A DNA stretch of 64,000 nt. Origin: Euglena gracilis. Its lineage: Eukaryota > Euglenida > Euglenophyceae > Euglenales. How positions within the stretch are numbered: position 1 is the stretch's first letter; every line of letters begins with the position of its first letter. Shown here one piece after another: positions 31,322 through 41,759 of this stretch. Position numbers and translations under genes: made by a program. The notes under the pieces were generated by a model. The model was not told where the DNA came from, did no database searches, and was given only the letters and a program-made list of their open reading frames with translations. The DNA lies in NCBI GenBank assembly GCA_039621445.1, contig CP154954.1, forward strand, positions 30,632,395 to 30,696,394, written 5' to 3'.

Positions 31322-32400
31322 GATGGATGCTGGAGGATGGGGACCTGGTCCCCCCATCCTCCCAACCGTATTTTCCCCCCGGACAACCTCCAACGGGATG
31401 ACCATCATCCATAACCCCCTTTGGGAATACGAGGACTTGCACTTCCACACGGAAGGCAGTTGCCCGTTCGGCATGTACAAGCTGCTTCGGCAGCAAGGCT
31501 CGTAGTGGCTAATCCCTCTGTCGCACGTTGAACAAAAACAACATACACAGACGGGACACCCTACACTTGGTGACTCTCACACGCATTCCCTAACCCTTAA
31601 TCGCACTCAATCTACCTACGACCAGTTCGCGGTGCCGCAACCGCTGCCCCCAAGGAGATATGATGTGGCTACTAGTAGCCACGCTGTTTTTGGGGAGGCA
31701 GAACAACGTTATGTCGAATATGAGCAAAGGTAACTCACCGAACAACTTCGTAGTCACTGTCCTACGGCACAACCTCCTCAAAGGCAGTATGCCACACAAC
31801 CCCTACAAGGGCAGCATGCCGCACTGGCAGAACCTCAACGGCATTATGCCACTCCTGTGATGCCTCGGTACCTTCAGTACATGGGTGAACTGTCAACTGC
31901 CTCAACAGATACAATACGCAGTGCACTGCACACGAGCGCAATCGAAAGACTGGATCCGTTCATCCGCCTGACGTCGGATTCATACTGTCGACGATTGCTT
32001 ACCATCGCCAACAAGCCCATCGCCGACGTGTGGTTCCAGACAGCGATAGTGGGTAGAATCTTTTTCCAACCCGGAGAAACCGGTTTTCCAGATAATGTTA
32101 CCTTACGGGACCTGGGAGTCCTGGTCCCGCCTGTGCTCCGCGGAGTGCACCCTGTGGGTTCTTACGCAGGACACGGGTTTTCCTAAACTCCTGAACTCAC
32201 AGAAAGTGAGGTGTGCGATGTTCGAATGCAAGAACCAATATACCCACCACAACAACGTTTTACTTCTCATCCACGCATGATACCTGCCTGGAACCGGGGG
32301 GCTGGTGTTCAATCACAATACTTTTTGGAGGCCAAAGGGCCCTACGATGAAGTGTATGGTGACAACATACGGCCGAAGAGGCATATGACTAGAATGTAAC
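31322..32400 (+). pseudogene. Gag-like ORF downstream of element C pol
   Basis: Starts ATG at about 31322 (MDAGGWGPGPPILP) and reads, with a TAG near 31503 and a TAA near 31729, through a Gln/Arg/Tyr-rich section with repeated QPPQRQYATQP-like units. A helical region follows (31857-32186: LDPFIRLTSDSYCRRLL, GETGFPDNVTLRDLG), then a Pro/Arg tail. No enzyme motif. Composition and layout suggest a Gag protein, but I cannot link it to a family. It lies after the integrase remnant, not before it, so it belongs to a second copy or to a rearranged one. Confidence 0.4.
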
Positions 32401-32591
32401 GGCAAGAAACTGAGCCGGATTATACCACAGAAAACAAAAAAAGAACCCCAACCATCACAAGCACAAAGACCAAGTACCACTGACGTACCGCTGTCGGAAC
32501 CAACAGCGGTACGGTCGTGGGAGAATGACCCCTGCGTCCCGTAGAGGACCGAACATGTGCGGCGGATGGGACAGCCTACGACGTCAGGTAG

Positions 32592-32892
32592 CCGGCGCGT
32601 AGTACCAAGCCGAGTATCGCTCGAGTAGTTTAGTCAGTAAGGTGTTGGACTAACACGCGGGAGGTCGTGGCTTCGAGACCAAGGTGCCGCCGTGTGGGTC
32701 CTGGTCGATCATGTACGGGCAGAGGGCATGCTGCGGCGATCAACCGGCGCGTGCAACTGCGCACAGGGAGGAAGGCACTGGTTGTCTGGACGTTGTGTGT
32801 GGTTCCCCGCCTGAGGACGTGCCACGGCCTCAAGTAGCACAAGCGTCGGCCCCTTGGCCATCCAACGGTGGGTGGTGACAACCTACATACAC
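32592..32892 (+). repeat. tRNA-derived SINE, copy 1
   Basis: About 300 bp. It begins CCGGCGCGTAGTACCAAG. The tRNA-like head has box A TAGTTTAGTCAGTAAGG and box B GGCTTCGAGACC. The body is shared with copy 2 (GTGGGTCCTGGTCGAT, CCCCGCCTGAGGACGTGC, CCCCTTGGCC) and it ends GTGACAACCTACATACAC. A pol III promoter inside such a head would drive transcription. No A-tail or clear target duplication seen. Confidence 0.8.
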
Positions 32893-33129
32893 ATTAGCGG
32901 GTGAATCCGTCCAATGCCACACGAACCGCAGATCAGAACTTTAACCCAGGCCGCCCGAAAGGCGGAGGCAGACGCGCCGAATCTAGGACGACTGAAACTC
33001 CAACACCGTTGCAAAGTCTCATGCCGATGCGAACGAGGATGCTCCAAGGCGGCAGATGGAAGACGATAACACGTAAAGTGCCGGCTATACTAAACCCGAG
33101 CTGCAGGGGTCGGCAGCCTGGTGACACAG

Positions 33130-33360
33130 TACTCGTTAAATGCACTAGCGAACTACGGATGTGTAAGGAGCTTTGGGCGGCAATAAACACTGTAAAAAGC
33201 CACAGCAGACAAGGGAAACAGTTTCCTTGTCAGTAGACAACCAGGTAATCTACTATTACCTAACAAAAGGGGAGGGGCAGAAGTGGCCCCTTCACTTGCA
33301 AGACCCTTTTTAAATGGTGCATGAAGCACAAAGTAAACCTTCAAGTAAAATGTGTCACTT
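33130..33360 (+). pseudogene. DIRS-like RNase H fragment
   Basis: Reads CKELWAAINTVKSHSRQGKQFP, then across a stop a SRQPGNLLLP segment, matching VKELSAAISTVKSLNKPGE and SVDNQVIYFYL of G2. It is short, isolated and followed immediately by SINE copy 2. It was probably inserted in, or is a relic within, element C. Confidence 0.6.
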
Positions 33361-33369
33361 CAAAGGAAT

Positions 33370-33666
33370 CCGGCGTGTACTACCAAGCCGAGTATCGCTC
33401 GAGTAGCTTGTTCGGTAAGGTGCTGGGCTCATGCGCTGGAGGTCGTGGGTTCGAGACCCAGGTCCCACCGTGTGAGTCCTGGTCGATCCCGTATGGGCAG
33501 AGGGCACACCGTGTGGATCGACTGGCGCATGCAACTGCGCACAACGCTAAGACACTGGTTGGCCGGACCTTATGCGTGGTTCCCCGCCTGAGGACGTGCG
33601 ACGGCGAGTAGGATGAGCTTCTGCCCCTTGGCCGTCCAAAAGTGGGTGGTGACAACCTACATACAC
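33370..33666 (+). repeat. tRNA-derived SINE, copy 2
   Basis: About 297 bp, same family as copy 1. Box A TAGCTTGTTCGGTAAGG and box B GGGTTCGAGACCC are closer to canonical tRNA sequence than in copy 1. Ends GTGACAACCTACATACAC. It lies 478 bp downstream of copy 1 in the same orientation. Confidence 0.82.
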
Positions 33667-33800
33667 CGAACTCAGTATGAACGAGTACCATAAACCTCAG
33701 ACTTTGCCTATACAATAAAATGGGAACAATACCTTCCCCTCGACAATGTTGTCAAACTCGGTGCCCATTTTGGAACACCAAGTGGAAGGTGTAATCATGG

Positions 33801-34160
33801 ATGGGATTGGACCGCACTCAGAAATTTTGGGGATGCCAACGTGGGCACATCCAGAAGTGCTGCGTGTTAACGCTCCGAAATGAAGACACGGACCTACGTT
33901 TCAAGTGCTTCGGTTACAGCTCCTGCGACGCCAGGAGCTCAACATACTCCAGCACCACAACCAACACCGGTGCAAGCAGTTACGACTGCATCACAACCTG
34001 TTTCTGTTTCCAAAACACTGCGGACGGGTGAAGCAGTCTCCGCCGCTCAAACAACACAAACTCAACCTGCCTCACCAGCAGCAGCCTCAACCCAACCAGT
34101 ACCTGCACAACGAACCGGACCCCTTCCCAAGCCTCGCAGCCGGCCCGTGCCCTAATACTA
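33801..34160 (+). pseudogene. Gag C-terminal-like fragment with decayed zinc knuckle
   Basis: The frame at 33801 reads FWGCQRGHIQKCC, a CCHC-like knuckle with its first Cys changed to Phe and one residue missing. The following frame (33880-34155) is Thr/Ala/Gln/Pro-rich (TPAPQPTPVQAVTT). This order fits the end of a Gag. From 34161 to 34850 only a basic stretch (34549-34767, KRKKDSKARKAKVNVK) stands out; no gene assigned. Confidence 0.4.
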
Positions 34161-34851
34161 GCACCATCGACAATTCTTGTAAGGGCACCTCCTGTTCCGA
34201 CTGCACGACCACCTACTCCTTCACAACTGCCTTGGCTGGACAGCAACAACCGCCTGTTTAACAGCGACAACCGTTCCCTGGTCAACCTCGGTTTGAGTCG
34301 CCTGCACAACGCGCCACCTATGAGAAAACTCCACGAACGACCTGAATTCCCCAGCAAGACCTTACAACGTTGGCACGCAAAAAATTCTGCGTGCACCGCA
34401 ATTTGCAAGCCCACCACAAACACGTCCAATGCCAGAAACACAACGTCGTCGTTTGGAAGATGCCCCACAAAGCGCGCAGTCGCAGCAGGATTGTCAGAAA
34501 AGCGATGACCTGCCGATCCCACCAAACGTAAAAAGATCAGCATACTAAATGCAACACGAACTACGTCTGCATGTTCCCGCAGACGACATCACTGGATATT
34601 GCACTTGTTGCATCACCATTACAATGTGGAGAGAAAACAACGAGCATTCCGGAAAGACGGTGCATAGCGTTGGACCGAAGCCGTACGTTAAGCGGAAAAA
34701 GGACAGTAAGGCCAGAAAGGCAAAGGTAAATGTGAAGGATCACAACCAGCTTGCGACCTGGACGTAAAATTCATGACTGATCACCTGTTCTTGGAACTGT
34801 GCCTGGTGTCCCGAATGGCCCAGTCCAGAAGGGAAGGCAGGCAGTGCCCTT

Positions 34852-34860
34852 GGAGGGGGA
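34852..34860 (+). promoter_or_regulatory. Element C polypurine tract
   Basis: GGAGGGGGA abuts the TG start of the right 195-bp repeat, as expected upstream of a plus-strand 3' LTR. Confidence 0.6.
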
Positions 34861-35055
34861 TGTATACCAGCCAGCCATTATGCCATGGCACTGTGTACCA
34901 GATACAAGCTGGCTACGGCCTAAAATCTGGCCACAGCCGAGCCTATACAGTACTATGGTTAAGCATAAAACAACGAGAGACTCTCATTCTGAGAGCGAAA
35001 GCTTAACAAGATAAGTGGTACCAAAATTCAAGGTTACAGGGTTTGGTGCTTTGCA
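34861..35055 (+). repeat. Element C right LTR
   Basis: Second copy of the 195-bp repeat, TGTATACCAG...TTTGCA. Followed by ACTCTCAAATT, which does not match the bases before the left copy. From 35056 to 35257 no gene is seen. Confidence 0.7.
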
Positions 35056-35257
35056 ACTCTCAAATTAAAGGGCCCCTGTGGGTCCCATTTGGGGGTCCTC
35101 CTGGGCCTGAGCCATGTAGTAAGGCCTCACTGGGCTGAAAGCTGGTTAGCTTCTGGCCCCCATGGCGTAGAAAGTGATGCCCCCAGTGGGCTAGAAATTC
35201 TTGGCGGTAATGGCTCTGGTCTGCATTGCCTGGCTTCTCTTTGCCTTTGGCTTAACT

Positions 35258-35671
35258 TTAAGTGGGTCTCAAGCTGCATGTGAAGACCGGGGTGGCCTCT
35301 GTGAGCCCCCCTTTCCCCTTTGAGGGGTTGTGAATTGGAGACTTTTTAGGGGTTGTAGGCAAGCATTTTTTGTCCCGTCCAGTGGGAATGTGCTTGCAGA
35401 ATCGGCCTCCAAGTCCCGGTCGATGTTGTCTCCCTGGGTCTACGTTCCATCTGCCGGTACTGGGGATTTGAATTGATGGGGACTTTGGTGGATGACAACC
35501 TTGGGGCACCCATTGTTTCCGCTTGTTGGAATCTGGGCCGAACTTTCTGTTACCATGGGTTTGATATTGGTTTTCTGTTTGGTTTTTTGGCCACCAACTG
35601 CCAAGAGCTGTGGGTGCCCCTTTATGGTGAGGAAGTGTCCGAAAAGGAAATTTTCTTTTGGGGGAAGCCAT
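35258..35671 (-). pseudogene. Basic gag-like ORF, possibly DIRS-type
   Basis: 137-residue minus-strand frame rich in Lys/Pro/Gln/Trp (SPKRKFPFRTLPHHKGA, WWPKNQTENQ). It resembles in composition the basic region preceding RT in DIRS-like copies and would be the gag of element F if element C is an insertion within F. No motif proves this. Confidence 0.3.
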
Positions 35672-35795
35672 GGTGTGTCAGAGAGAGGCGCACCACCAGG
35701 AAGAGAACTTTCCCAATAGGTATTTATTTACAAACTTTACGAAATGTTGAACAGTTCCTTTCTCCTTGGTGTTGAATGGCAAGTAGGAGTCAGCC

Positions 35796-36125
35796 AACTC
35801 TAGTGAGGCTGCAATAAGTGCAAACTCCTAACCCAGCGCACCAAAACAATCACAACAAACCTCCGGCGATCAAGGCATCGCCTGAAAAAGTCTTTTTGCT
35901 TCGCCCTCGGTGTCCCTTCCTCCTTGGTCGGTTTGCCTCGAGGGGGTGCGACTGCCGGCAAGAAAGGCATGGTGTTTATGAATCCCGAGGTGTCCGAACC
36001 AAACGCGCCGGAACAGTTTAAAGAGCACCGCCAGCAATCAAGGCATGTCCTCTCAAAACTATTTGTGCTTTGCCCATGGTGCCCCTACCTCCCATGTCGG
36101 TTTTGCACGAGGGAGTACGGGGATA
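35796..36125 (+). repeat. Two direct copies of the DIRS-associated terminal repeat
   Basis: Copy one, about 35796-35945, runs from AGTCAGCCAACTC through CTAACCCAGCGCA to GCTTCGCCCTCGGTGTCCC and CCTCGAGGG. Copy two, about 35990-36125, has AGCAATCAAGGCATG and TTTGTGCTTTGCCCATGGTGCCC. The same sequence in reverse forms the left arms and loops at 36428 and 54566, and a plus-strand copy starts element G1 at about 50590. Nothing recognisable at 36126-36427. Confidence 0.7.
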
Positions 36126-36427
36126 CCAAGGCCACGGACGCTAGGCCGTTCACCTCCCTGGCACACTTCGTTGTGCTCAGTCCAAAAACCATCCACCTCT
36201 TCCCGGATTCGATCACGGGGACGATGTGCACCGTCGCGGCCTTCGACAAAAGGACCGCCACATTGTACCCTTGAAAAACTTCCCTCGGCACGAGGTTTTT
36301 ACGTTGTCTATCGGAGTCAATTTATTTGCGGTCGTTGCCAACTGACGTTTTGCGAAGGACATAAATATCCACCAAATTGGGCACCAGAAAACAATAGGAA
36401 GCGCCACTCCAAGTAACATACAAACAG

Positions 36428-36767
36428 TCGTACTCCCTCGGGGAGACCGACAAGGGAGGAAGGGACACCGAGGGCGAAGCACAAAGGCCTTGAGAAACCA
36501 TGCCTTGTTCGCTGGCGGTTTGTTGTGTGATTGTTCGATGCGCTGGGTTATGAGTCCCTTCCTAGTGCTGTCTCGCCGGGGTTGTCTTACGATGCTGCTC
36601 CGACTTGGCAACGTGAATTTTTGCCCCTTGGGTGGTGCACCCATTTACTGACCGAGGGCTCTTGAACACAAATTTCCTTTTACGGGGGGGAGTTAGGCTC
36701 ACAAGGCGTTTGAGCTTCGTCCTCGGTGTCCCTTCCTCCCTTGTCGGTCTGCCTCGAGGGAGTACGA
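36428..36767. repeat. Inverted-repeat module, DIRS terminal type
   Basis: Arms of about 67 bases: 36428-36494 (GACCGACAAGGGAGGAAGGG, ACACCGAGGGCGAAGC) and 36698-36767 (its reverse complement with a few changes), loop about 203 bases. The loop is homologous to that of the module at 54566-54922 (both have TGATTGTTCG/GGATTGTTCG, GCGCTGGGTTA and GATGCTGCTCCGACT). It sits just past the YR C-terminal half of copy K, as the other one does for G2. Confidence 0.8.
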
Positions 36768-36840
36768 GACACCTCGGGCTCTGCATTTTGCCCTTGTCAG
36801 GCTTGACTGTGCACTGAAATTTGAGGGGCCAGGGCACTTC

Positions 36841-37240
36841 CTAAAACGCTTCGGGCTCCAAGCGTTTTAGGATGGGTTGTGAAGCATCCACCCTCCTCCA
36901 CTGGCCAATTTCACAAACTTCTTGGGCTGAAACCCCCAATTTTTGGAGTGAACCAACTCCCGTCCCTCTGGTGGAGTGTGCCCCCCACACCTGGGGTGAT
37001 ACCCCATGTTTCGCCAAAAAATATTTAGTGGTTGAAGCAACAGTGTCTGCACTGATGGCTTTACATGGAGGCTTTAATGAAATAAGATGGGATCCCCGGG
37101 GTTCGACGAATAAAGGTGTTGCAGCCACAGGGATTGCGCAATTCGTTAATAATTGCGCATAGTATACCAAGTAACCCCCCAAGCTGTAGCTCCCCCCAAA
37201 TGTACATTTGTTTTGCACAGTGCTCTGTTCTTCTGTCAAT
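36841..37240 (-). pseudogene. DIRS-like copy K: tyrosine recombinase C-terminal half
   Basis: 132-residue minus-strand frame. ISADTVASTTKYFLAKHGV leads to GAHSTRGTGVGSL, the H-X-X-R catalytic box, and then SAQEVCEIGQW. The expected Tyr region (EAFRAHYQRL in G2) reads in another frame here as CFTTHPKTL, with no Tyr. So the Arg box is kept while the nucleophile seems lost. It abuts, in opposite orientation, the 5' end of G3. Confidence 0.78.
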
Positions 37241-37500
37241 TATTGTCACCAATTGCGTTGCATTTTCTAGTGTCAAATTTCAAGTCAATTCAGGATGTCA
37301 AAAAGTATCAAGTTCCATTGAGAAGTCAATTTAAACCCAAGAGTCCAAGCACGTCATTGTCATCTGCATCTACACCAACACCCAGCCCTACCCCACATTT
37401 ACCACACTCCCCTAAAGGTAAAATGCTCACCAAGTGAGCCTGACGTGTTCACATTTAAAGGACCCTATTCAGGTTGCGCCCCCAGGGGTCCCTTCACAGG
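37241..37500 (+). pseudogene. DIRS-like element G3: gag start
   Basis: Frame 37153-37437: FKSIQDVKKYQVPLRSQFK followed by a Ser/Thr/Pro-rich stretch (STPTPSPTPHLPHSP) and a stop. FKSIQDVKKY resembles FKELQDFKERH at the start of gag in G2. Short, then non-coding-looking to about 37590. Confidence 0.4.
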
Positions 37501-37589
37501 GACCACAGGCGGGGCATCCCTTTTCTGGTTAAAATGACCAACACCCCAACCCAGCCACCCCAAAACATCTAATTCACGAAAAAAGTTCC

Positions 37590-38640
37590 ATGGAGGGAAA
37601 TGGGGAGACAACCCCCTACACCAACGTTTGCAAAAAAGCCTGAAATGGTGGACAAAACAGGCTCCCCAAGCAATATGTTAACTCATCAGGGATGGAATTT
37701 AAACCCGCTCGGTTCACCCGGCAAAACTGGCAACACCTACCCAAAAAACCAGAGCAAATTTGGTCCTGAAACAGGCAGAAAAGACTATGCAGGACTACAA
37801 AAGAACTAGGTCACAGAATGTGAATTCAAACTCCAAACATCTCATACCGTGCCTTTTGGTTTCGAAACCAGAAGGGGGACAACCAAAGTGGAGGTTGATA
37901 AGCGACTGCAGGGAACTAAATCAACAGCTGGATCACATCCAGAATATTTTTCCTGTTTTAAAAAAAGGCTACTAGGCAGCCAAAATCGACTGAAAGGATG
38001 CCTATTTTCACATCCCAGTGAGCCAGGCCCTAAAGCCTTTTTTAAACCATCAGTTGGGGGGGGTGACATGGGAATTCGAGGCAGGCTTTTTGGCCCGAAC
38101 GTAATGCGCCAAATCTTCATGGGGGTCATGAAAACCTTCGAAAAACGTTGGAGAAAACGGGCCATTCAGGTATTCATATACCTGGACTACATTTTGCTGG
38201 TGAGCCCCACTGAGAACAATAACCAAAAAAATCTCATCACAGTGGTCAGAGATTTTCTGAAAGCAGTGTTCAAAATCAATGTCAAAAAGTCAACCCTACA
38301 GCCCACCCAAGTTTAAATCCTCTTGGGTTTCAACTCAACTTCCAAGAAGAGAAATTACAAGTGCTCCCCAGAAAGTAAAGACAATAAAGAAGGAGCTGGG
38401 AAAAATTGAGAAAAAAGCGTTCATGTCAAAAAGACAACTGGCTGCCATTTTGGGTGAGATTAAGTGCAATCTGATGGCCCTGCCCTTTTTAAGAGCTTTT
38501 ACATATTCCATTGCAAATGTTTTGGTGGCAAATTCCACATCCCCCTGGGATTCAAAACATCCCTTTAAAGGAACAAAATGCCCAATTGAGGGGAATAAAA
38601 AATTATACTGGACGCCTGGGGGGTAAGACCCTTCCCCCAA
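37590..38640 (+). pseudogene. DIRS-like element G3: reverse transcriptase
   Basis: Pieces in several frames: NMLTHQGWNLNPLGSP, WRLISDCRELNQQ, PSVGGGDMGIRGRLFGPNVM, then YLDYILLVSPT at about 38179, where the second catalytic Asp of YLDD has become Tyr, then FKINVKKSTLQPTQV and MSKRQLAAILGEIKCNLMAL. Closest to G2 (YLDDILLVAPT). Frameshifts at about 37840, 38320 and elsewhere. Inactive. Confidence 0.8.
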
Positions 38641-39240
38641 AGTGCAGCCATTGAGTTACACTCAGACACCAGCACCAATGCCTGGGGGGGGCTGGACATC
38701 CAAACAGGCAAAATTATGCAAGAATTCTGGAGATAAGACTCCGTTTTGCACATAAACCTAAATAGCAGACCCCATAAGAAGGTGGAAGATGGATAGTGGG
38801 GATTAATCTTTAGACCCCCAGTTTTTCCAATGGCTAAAACAACAGTTCAAAGAATTTATAAACGTGGAAACATACTTGTTTTCCTCCCCAGGAAACAAAA
38901 AATTACCAACGTTGTGGCCAGATGGTCACATTGGGAAACTTCAGGGGTGGATGCACTGTAATGTCCACTGGACAATCTAGGGGGATTGTCTGCGAACCCC
39001 CCTGGGGAATTATTCAAACATTTCTCCCCAGATAGAAAGAATTCCCACAGACCAAAGTTTTGACGGTCACCCTTTTTTGGGATTCAGCCGACTGGTGGCC
39101 CCAATTAATCAAAATGAAAGTGCAAGGGACCCCTGCTTCAAAATAACCCCTAACAGGGTTATGTTCACCAACTGCAAGGAGATGAAAAGTCCGCCCCCCA
39201 GGTGGCCCCTACTTTGCGTGATTTGCGCAGTCAAACTTTG
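38641..39240 (+). pseudogene. DIRS-like element G3: RNase H region
   Basis: Starts at ELHSDTSTNAWGG (about 38650; G2 has LHSSSSTHAWGG), the first RNase H Asp box. It continues through VVARWSHWE near 38916 (G2: FVARWAHWD) and VAPINQNESARDP near 39100 (G2: VAPINKNESSRDP), in shifting frames with stops. The conserved VKELSAAI segment is not readable, so there may be a deletion near 38780. Confidence 0.65.
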
Positions 39241-39808
39241 AAGGGGAAAACGGAACAGTACTCGACCATTAACGATTTTGTGGGGTGAAATCCTGGCTTA
39301 AAGCACCATCAAAGCGCCTGCTGACTTTTATGGGATATTTGGACAAAATGGGGATACCATCCCTCAAGCCACCACAAACCAAGTGGCTGACGCTTTAATG
39401 CAATTATTCAAATTATCCAAGGCTTAGGCCCGTAATGTACACAGTTCTATGCTTTTGATCCCAGTGTTTGGTGGACTGAGATTCCTTTCGCTTTTGTCCC
39501 TGTATAAAAAACTTTGGAACCAAAATCTTGAAAAATAGGGAGCATTCTGGGTTCCCCTCCCAATCGTCTGGGGGAAGGCCAAAGCCCCTTTCCCCACTAA
39601 AAAATATACATTGCGTACACATGATATTTTTCTGCTCACGAGTCTTCTGTCTGTACAGATCTTCTGATTTGGCACAAATCAAACGCAGCACAAGTGCGTT
39701 GGGCATGGCGCCCCCCCCTTAGAAATTAGGCGTGAAGGCAAGAAATTCCACACGTGGGGAAGGGTTGTGTCCATAGCCAGTGTCCCCAGATCAGTCCCTT
39801 TCATTTAA
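39241..39808 (+). pseudogene. DIRS-like element G3: tyrosine recombinase N-terminal half, truncated
   Basis: Matches G2 in order: PPQTKWLTL near 39370, then ALMQLFKLSKA, LLIPVFGGLRF and LYKKLWNQNLEK in shifted frames. Similarity to G2 continues to about 39808 (CCCTTTCATTTAATG) and stops there. The catalytic half is absent. What follows is unrelated, so 39808 is a breakpoint. Confidence 0.65.
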
Positions 39809-41165
39809 TGCTTTCATATTTTTCCTCCAAAGACCGTTTCGTTTCACCTCGGACCGCGCAAAACCCCTAGGGATTAAGTTATTTGACGCTGGGTGGGAGT
39901 GTGCACGCGCTCTCTCCGTCTCTGCTCACAAGCTTTCTTTTGCCGGACCTTGACATCGGTGTTGTCAGATAACATACCATACAGGCGCCGCCGAGGGTCC
40001 CCCCCTTGTTCTGATCTGCCCCAGCCATGGGTGGAATAATTTGCCCTGGGGGGTGTTGGGTGGGCCCCCTTTTCCTCCAATACACCCTGCGGGGCGTCGA
40101 CCTGGGGCTGCTGAAGTTGAATTATGAAAGGTTTGCACCTTAGCTTCTGGGACATTTCTGGGTCACCCCTTTGGCCCCCATGGCCTTGTTGACCTCGCAT
40201 TTGGCCTCCCTGGCCAGATAAATTCTGGTCTCCATTGCCCTGTGAAAACTGGCCTCCATGTCCCTGCACTTGTTGGCCTGCATGGCCGTGCAATTGAAAT
40301 TGAACAAAACTCTGGTCCATATGTCCTTGGTTTCCCCTCCATGTTGCTGTTCTGGACCATGGTCTCCAGCTCCACCGGAAACCTGGTGGGGCTGTTGTGC
40401 CCCCGCCTTCTTCCCATTGGGAGGGGTTGCTGTGTTAGAAAAATTGGCGGGATTTGACAGACCATTTCTTCCCCTTCCTGTGGGGAGTTGCTTGTGGAAT
40501 TTTTCCCCCATGAGCACCACGTTGTCCTTGATTCCATCTTCCGCGCTTTTGCATGAAATGCGTCCTGGCAGCTGGTTCTGCTTGTTGGACATGCCTTTGG
40601 AATCCTCTGGGTTTCTTTTGTCCCATCTGGCTTGGCTTTTGGACCCAGGTGTTTCTGCCCGTATTGGGCTGGGGGTTCCTCCCTCGTTCTGGTCTTTCTG
40701 AACACTGTCGTCCACCGACCGTGGCCGTCACTGGGTGGGGTTTTTTCTGGCAACTTTCTGATGAAGGGAACTGAGGGGAAGGGACGGCCACGGTTCGCCA
40801 TGTTGTGTCCGCACCTCCATGTTCTCCAGCTGCTGCGGCGGCTGCCGCTCCAGGTAGTTCACGTCGAGTGTTTGATTCCATTTCCTTCTTCACTGCATTG
40901 TCTATTGAACGTCAGATTTGAAATTGACAATTGGCCTGAGAATGGACACTCGTCGGGGTCGTGCCTTTCTGGATATGCTTATTCTGCTAACTTCTCCTTC
41001 TGGTTCTTCTTCGTTCGACTCTGCTCCTGTCTTCTGGTCCAAGTACACCTTCGTGTCGAAGGTGTAGACTGTTGGGGGTCGTCGACGGTCTGAGGGGGGG
41101 GAAGCACCCAAAGGACCATTTTTCAAAGTCGCGCATAACATCTCTAAGTGCGCGCTTAAATCCAC
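39809..41165 (-). pseudogene. Unassigned gag-like minus-strand region
   Basis: Overlapping minus-strand frames 41165-40902, 40893-40435, 40801-40163 and 40320-39874. Reading through shifts gives an Arg/Ser/Pro-rich region (ARPRRVSILRP), poly-Ala, a Lys/Asn/Gly-rich part, and a Gln/Gly repeat (QGHGGQ, GQGGQMRGQQGHGGQ). No catalytic motif. Basic, repeat-rich composition suggests a Gag or nucleocapsid, but no homologue is recognised among the other elements here. 39809-39873 shows nothing. Confidence 0.35.
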
Positions 41166-41758
41166 TTTTCAGAAACTTTCCAATTCATTCTCCAGTTTGA
41201 ACAAAAACCTCAAAGGTAGCTAATTATCCCCATTTCACAGACATTTGTGGAATTTTTTATTGACCATTATCCGAAATTGAAGTTTTGGAAGCGGAATTCA
41301 AGTCATCAAGATTTATTGGATATTTGACAACTATTTGAATTCTACGGTGGAAGTGGATTGGTTCAATTGTGGCAGGGGATTTTCCAACTGCCGGACGCCC
41401 TCCGGCCACCTTCTTGACCCATTCCGGTGTGTGTGGACTCCCGGACATCGGTGTTGGTGTGTGGCATTCTTTGTGCTATCTGCTCTTTTTTGGGTTGGCA
41501 AACCGCATTTCGAAGGATAGCACCAAAGGTTTTCAATGGGAGTTTAGGGAATTTTTGAAATGTTGTTACCGATCCTACGCGGGGAGTCCCAGCCAGGAGG
41601 GAACCCGGGGGAAACACCCGAAAATGACTTGAGCCCACCATGTTTGGGAAAAAACCCGGTTCCGGCGGGGGCAACCGCACCCCCCCCCCCACGTGCTGGT
41701 GGCTGGGAGGACGGACCCCGGCGAGGGGGGGCCTGGCCTGGCCCTGGCACGGGGAGGG
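41166..41758 (+). repeat. Probable end of the element D 5' LTR (start not found)
   Basis: No gene is supported. The segment ends with TGGCCCTGGCACGGGGAGGG (41739-41758). The same sequence occurs at 50531-50550, directly before a TGAACA end that I take as the LTR terminus of D. On that basis this is LTR sequence, but its 5' boundary and length cannot be set because the 3' copy is deleted. Confidence 0.4.
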
Positions 41759-41759
41759 A

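Larger units (their letters stand above)
25366..35055 (+). mobile_element. Element C: decayed LTR element bounded by 195-bp direct repeats
   Basis: Two repeats of equal length, TGTRTACCAG...TTTGCA, at 25366-25560 and 34861-35055, with a purine run GGAGGGGGA directly before the right copy, as expected of a 3' LTR on the plus strand. Inside, decayed plus-strand RNase H and integrase of Ty3/Gypsy type are readable, and a gag-like stretch lies downstream of them. No target duplication is visible (TCAGT left, ACTCT right), so the two LTRs may not belong to one insertion event. Confidence 0.55.

Noticed and set aside
32600-32700. Possible functional tRNA genes at 32600 and 33380
   Set aside because: Box A and B are present but the acceptor stem does not close and both copies share a long non-tRNA body, so they are SINE heads.
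25366-35055. Host protein-coding gene in the AT-rich part of element C
   Set aside because: No long frame or domain, and the only readable motifs are RNase H, integrase and gag-like pieces.
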